From Flavobacteriales bacterium (GTDB lineage: Bacteria; Bacteroidota; Bacteroidia; NS11-12g; UBA955), in contig CANIZU010000087.1 in assembly GCA_947472115.1 (NCBI GenBank), forward strand, positions 1 to 7,332: DNA of 7,332 nt, written 5' to 3'. The notes under the pieces were generated by a model. That model was not told where the DNA came from, made no database searches, and saw nothing but the letters and a program-made list of their open reading frames with translations. The position numbers and the translations under genes were made by a program. Positions 6,082-7,332 of the stretch are shown piece by piece (position 1 is the first letter of the stretch; each line of letters starts with the position of its first letter).

Positions 6082-7332
6082 GTGAAAAAAGCTTTTTGGA
6101 TTGCGCTCGTATTTTTTCCCCTACTTCTAGGGGCAAAATTCAGTGTCAATTCTCCTAAGCCAAACGCGCTTCCACAACTCTATTTCACCCCCAATGTCGG
6201 GCAGTTCAGCGTTGAAAATCCAAGTATCGCGCAAGCAGTAATTCCTGGAGGGGCCGTTTTTATTACCCAAAATGGCATCCGAATCCGAATGGATCACCCG
6301 GATGACATTGGCAACAAACACCAAGCCCATCACTACCGAGGAAAGGATACACAGTTCAGTGTTCGCTACCATATTAGCGACATCCTATTTGCCGGAGGAC
6401 AATCGCCATCGAAAATTCAATTCCTAGATCCCGCTCCCTTTTACGAAAATTACTTCTTAGGCCAAGATCCAGAAAATTGGAAATCCGCCGTACAACCGAT
6501 TTCAAAAGTGATACTGGAAAACATCTACCCCCGCATAGATGTCGCCATCTATTTCAATAACCAAAATTTAGAGTTCGACTGGATCTTGCATCCCGGCGCC
6601 GACCCCAAGCTAATCGCACTGAAATTGGATAAAACCAATAAATGGAAAATATTGCAACAGCAAATTCACATTCAAAATTCTGTCGGTGCCTTCATAATTC
6701 AAAAGCCCATCGCATCGCAGAAAAATCCGCTACAAAAAAAGTCAAAACCCGTTAACGTTTCCTATTCTGTTGACTCCCAGAATTTGATTCGCCTAAACAT
6801 CGCCAAATACGACCCCCAACAAACCTTAATCATCGATCCAGTATTGGTTTTTAGTACTTACAGTGGTTCACAGGGCGACAATTTTGGTTTCACCGCAACA
6901 TACGACACAGCAGGTTGCCTCTATGCCGGAGGTATCGTTGAAGCCGACACGCGAAAGTACCCCGTAACCACAGGTGCATTTCAAACCACATACGGCGGCA
7001 GCGGCTCCGGTGCTCCCCCAGTCCAATTGCCTTGTGATATTTCAATTAGCAAGTACAGCTCAGATGGCACCAAACTGCTTTATGCAACTTACATGGGTGG
7101 AAGCGACGATGAATATCCCCATAGTCTTTGCGTTGACCCCAATAACAATTTACTGGTTTTTGGAACAACACTTTCGGCAGATTTTCCCGTTCATCCGGAT
7201 TCTGCATTCAATGATATCCATCAAAGCGACTACGACATCTTTGTAAATAAACTCAGCGTAGATGGAACCACATTGCTGGGGGGGACCTTCATCGGAGGAA
7301 ATGATGCCGACGGATTTCAAACGGAAAACCCC
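6082..7332 (+). CDS. Secreted DUF7948/SBBP-repeat surface protein, N-terminal part (cut by window edge)
   Basis: The frame is open from GTG 6082 to the end of the window (417 codons, no stop). The GTG is chosen because an in-frame TAA at 6067 leaves no other upstream start and it yields a good signal peptide, (M)KKAFWIALVFFPLLLGA. Residues ~35-255 fit the DUF7948 domain that precedes SBBP repeats: FTPNVGQFSVENP, VIPGGAVFITQNGIRI, the hallmark YENYFLGQDPENWKSAVQ (121-138), NIYPRIDVAIYF, FDWILHPGADPKLI and TLIIDPVLVFSTYSG. Beta-propeller-like SBBP repeats then begin, with units starting at T259 (TYSGSQGDNFG), T336 (TYMGGSDDEYPHSLCVDPNN, then GTTLSADFPV) and T402 (TFIGGNDADG). Such proteins in Bacteroidota are usually long, exported by type IX secretion and end in a gliding-motility-associated sorting domain; that end is outside the window, so sorting is inferred. 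A run of seven G residues (7278-7284) lies in the third repeat. The position after the FecR gene may mean a regulatory link. Confidence 0.9.
   Translation, partial: MKKAFWIALVFFPLLLGAKFSVNSPKPNALPQLYFTPNVGQFSVENPSIAQAVIPGGAVFITQNGIRIRMDHPDDIGNKHQAHHYRGKDTQFSVRYHISDILFAGGQSPSKIQFLDPAPFYENYFLGQDPENWKSAVQPISKVILENIYPRIDVAIYFNNQNLEFDWILHPGADPKLIALKLDKTNKWKILQQQIHIQNSVGAFIIQKPIASQKNPLQKKSKPVNVSYSVDSQNLIRLNIAKYDPQQTLIIDPVLVFSTYSGSQGDNFGFTATYDTAGCLYAGGIVEADTRKYPVTTGAFQTTYGGSGSGAPPVQLPCDISISKYSSDGTKLLYATYMGGSDDEYPHSLCVDPNNNLLVFGTTLSADFPVHPDSAFNDIHQSDYDIFVNKLSVDGTTLLGGTFIGGNDADGFQTENP

Noticed and set aside
1..7332. tRNA, rRNA, CRISPR, insertion-sequence or integrase signals
   Set aside because: No cloverleaf-like segment, regularly spaced repeat array, transposase-like frame or terminal inverted repeats were seen on reading both strands; spacers are short (at most 138 bp).

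Overview
The window looks like chromosomal DNA from a member of the Bacteroidota; class and genus cannot be fixed from it. The clues are gene content (a DUF6029-like envelope protein, a short-chain-type L-threonine 3-dehydrogenase resembling the Flavobacterium enzyme, a FecR/DUF4974 anti-sigma protein, and a large SBBP-repeat surface protein with the N-terminal domain common in type IX-secreted proteins), promoter boxes resembling the Bacteroidota TAnnTTTG -7 element, and no clear Shine-Dalgarno sequences before most starts. Both ends are cut inside genes.

Layout: 1-1183 (minus) is the N-terminal part of a DUF6029-like outer-membrane protein. A 44-bp divergent spacer separates it from miaB (1228-2640, plus). 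miaB converges, over 21 bp with a small hairpin, on an SDR-type L-threonine 3-dehydrogenase (2662-3627, minus). A 115-bp divergent spacer leads to a Gfo/Idh/MocA oxidoreductase (3743-4759, plus). After an AT-rich 138-bp gap comes a plus-strand set: a 57-residue protein resembling the N-terminal module of an anti-sigma factor (4898-5071), a membrane FecR/DUF4974 protein lacking that module (5078-6025), and the start of a secreted DUF7948/SBBP-repeat protein (6082 to the window end).

The first four genes are housekeeping or general metabolism (tRNA thiomethylation, threonine catabolism, probably sugar-nucleotide oxidation) plus one envelope protein; nothing in the sequence links them functionally. 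The last three are the most interesting: the cytoplasmic and the transmembrane/periplasmic parts of a FecR-type anti-sigma factor sit in two consecutive reading frames of the same phase, separated only by one TAA codon, with no ECF sigma gene and no TonB receptor visible nearby, and with a large surface protein directly downstream. A second recurrent pattern is TAnnTTTG-like boxes ending only 6-10 bp before the start codons of four genes, which predicts leaderless or nearly leaderless mRNAs. No tRNA, rRNA, CRISPR array, insertion sequence or phage gene was seen.
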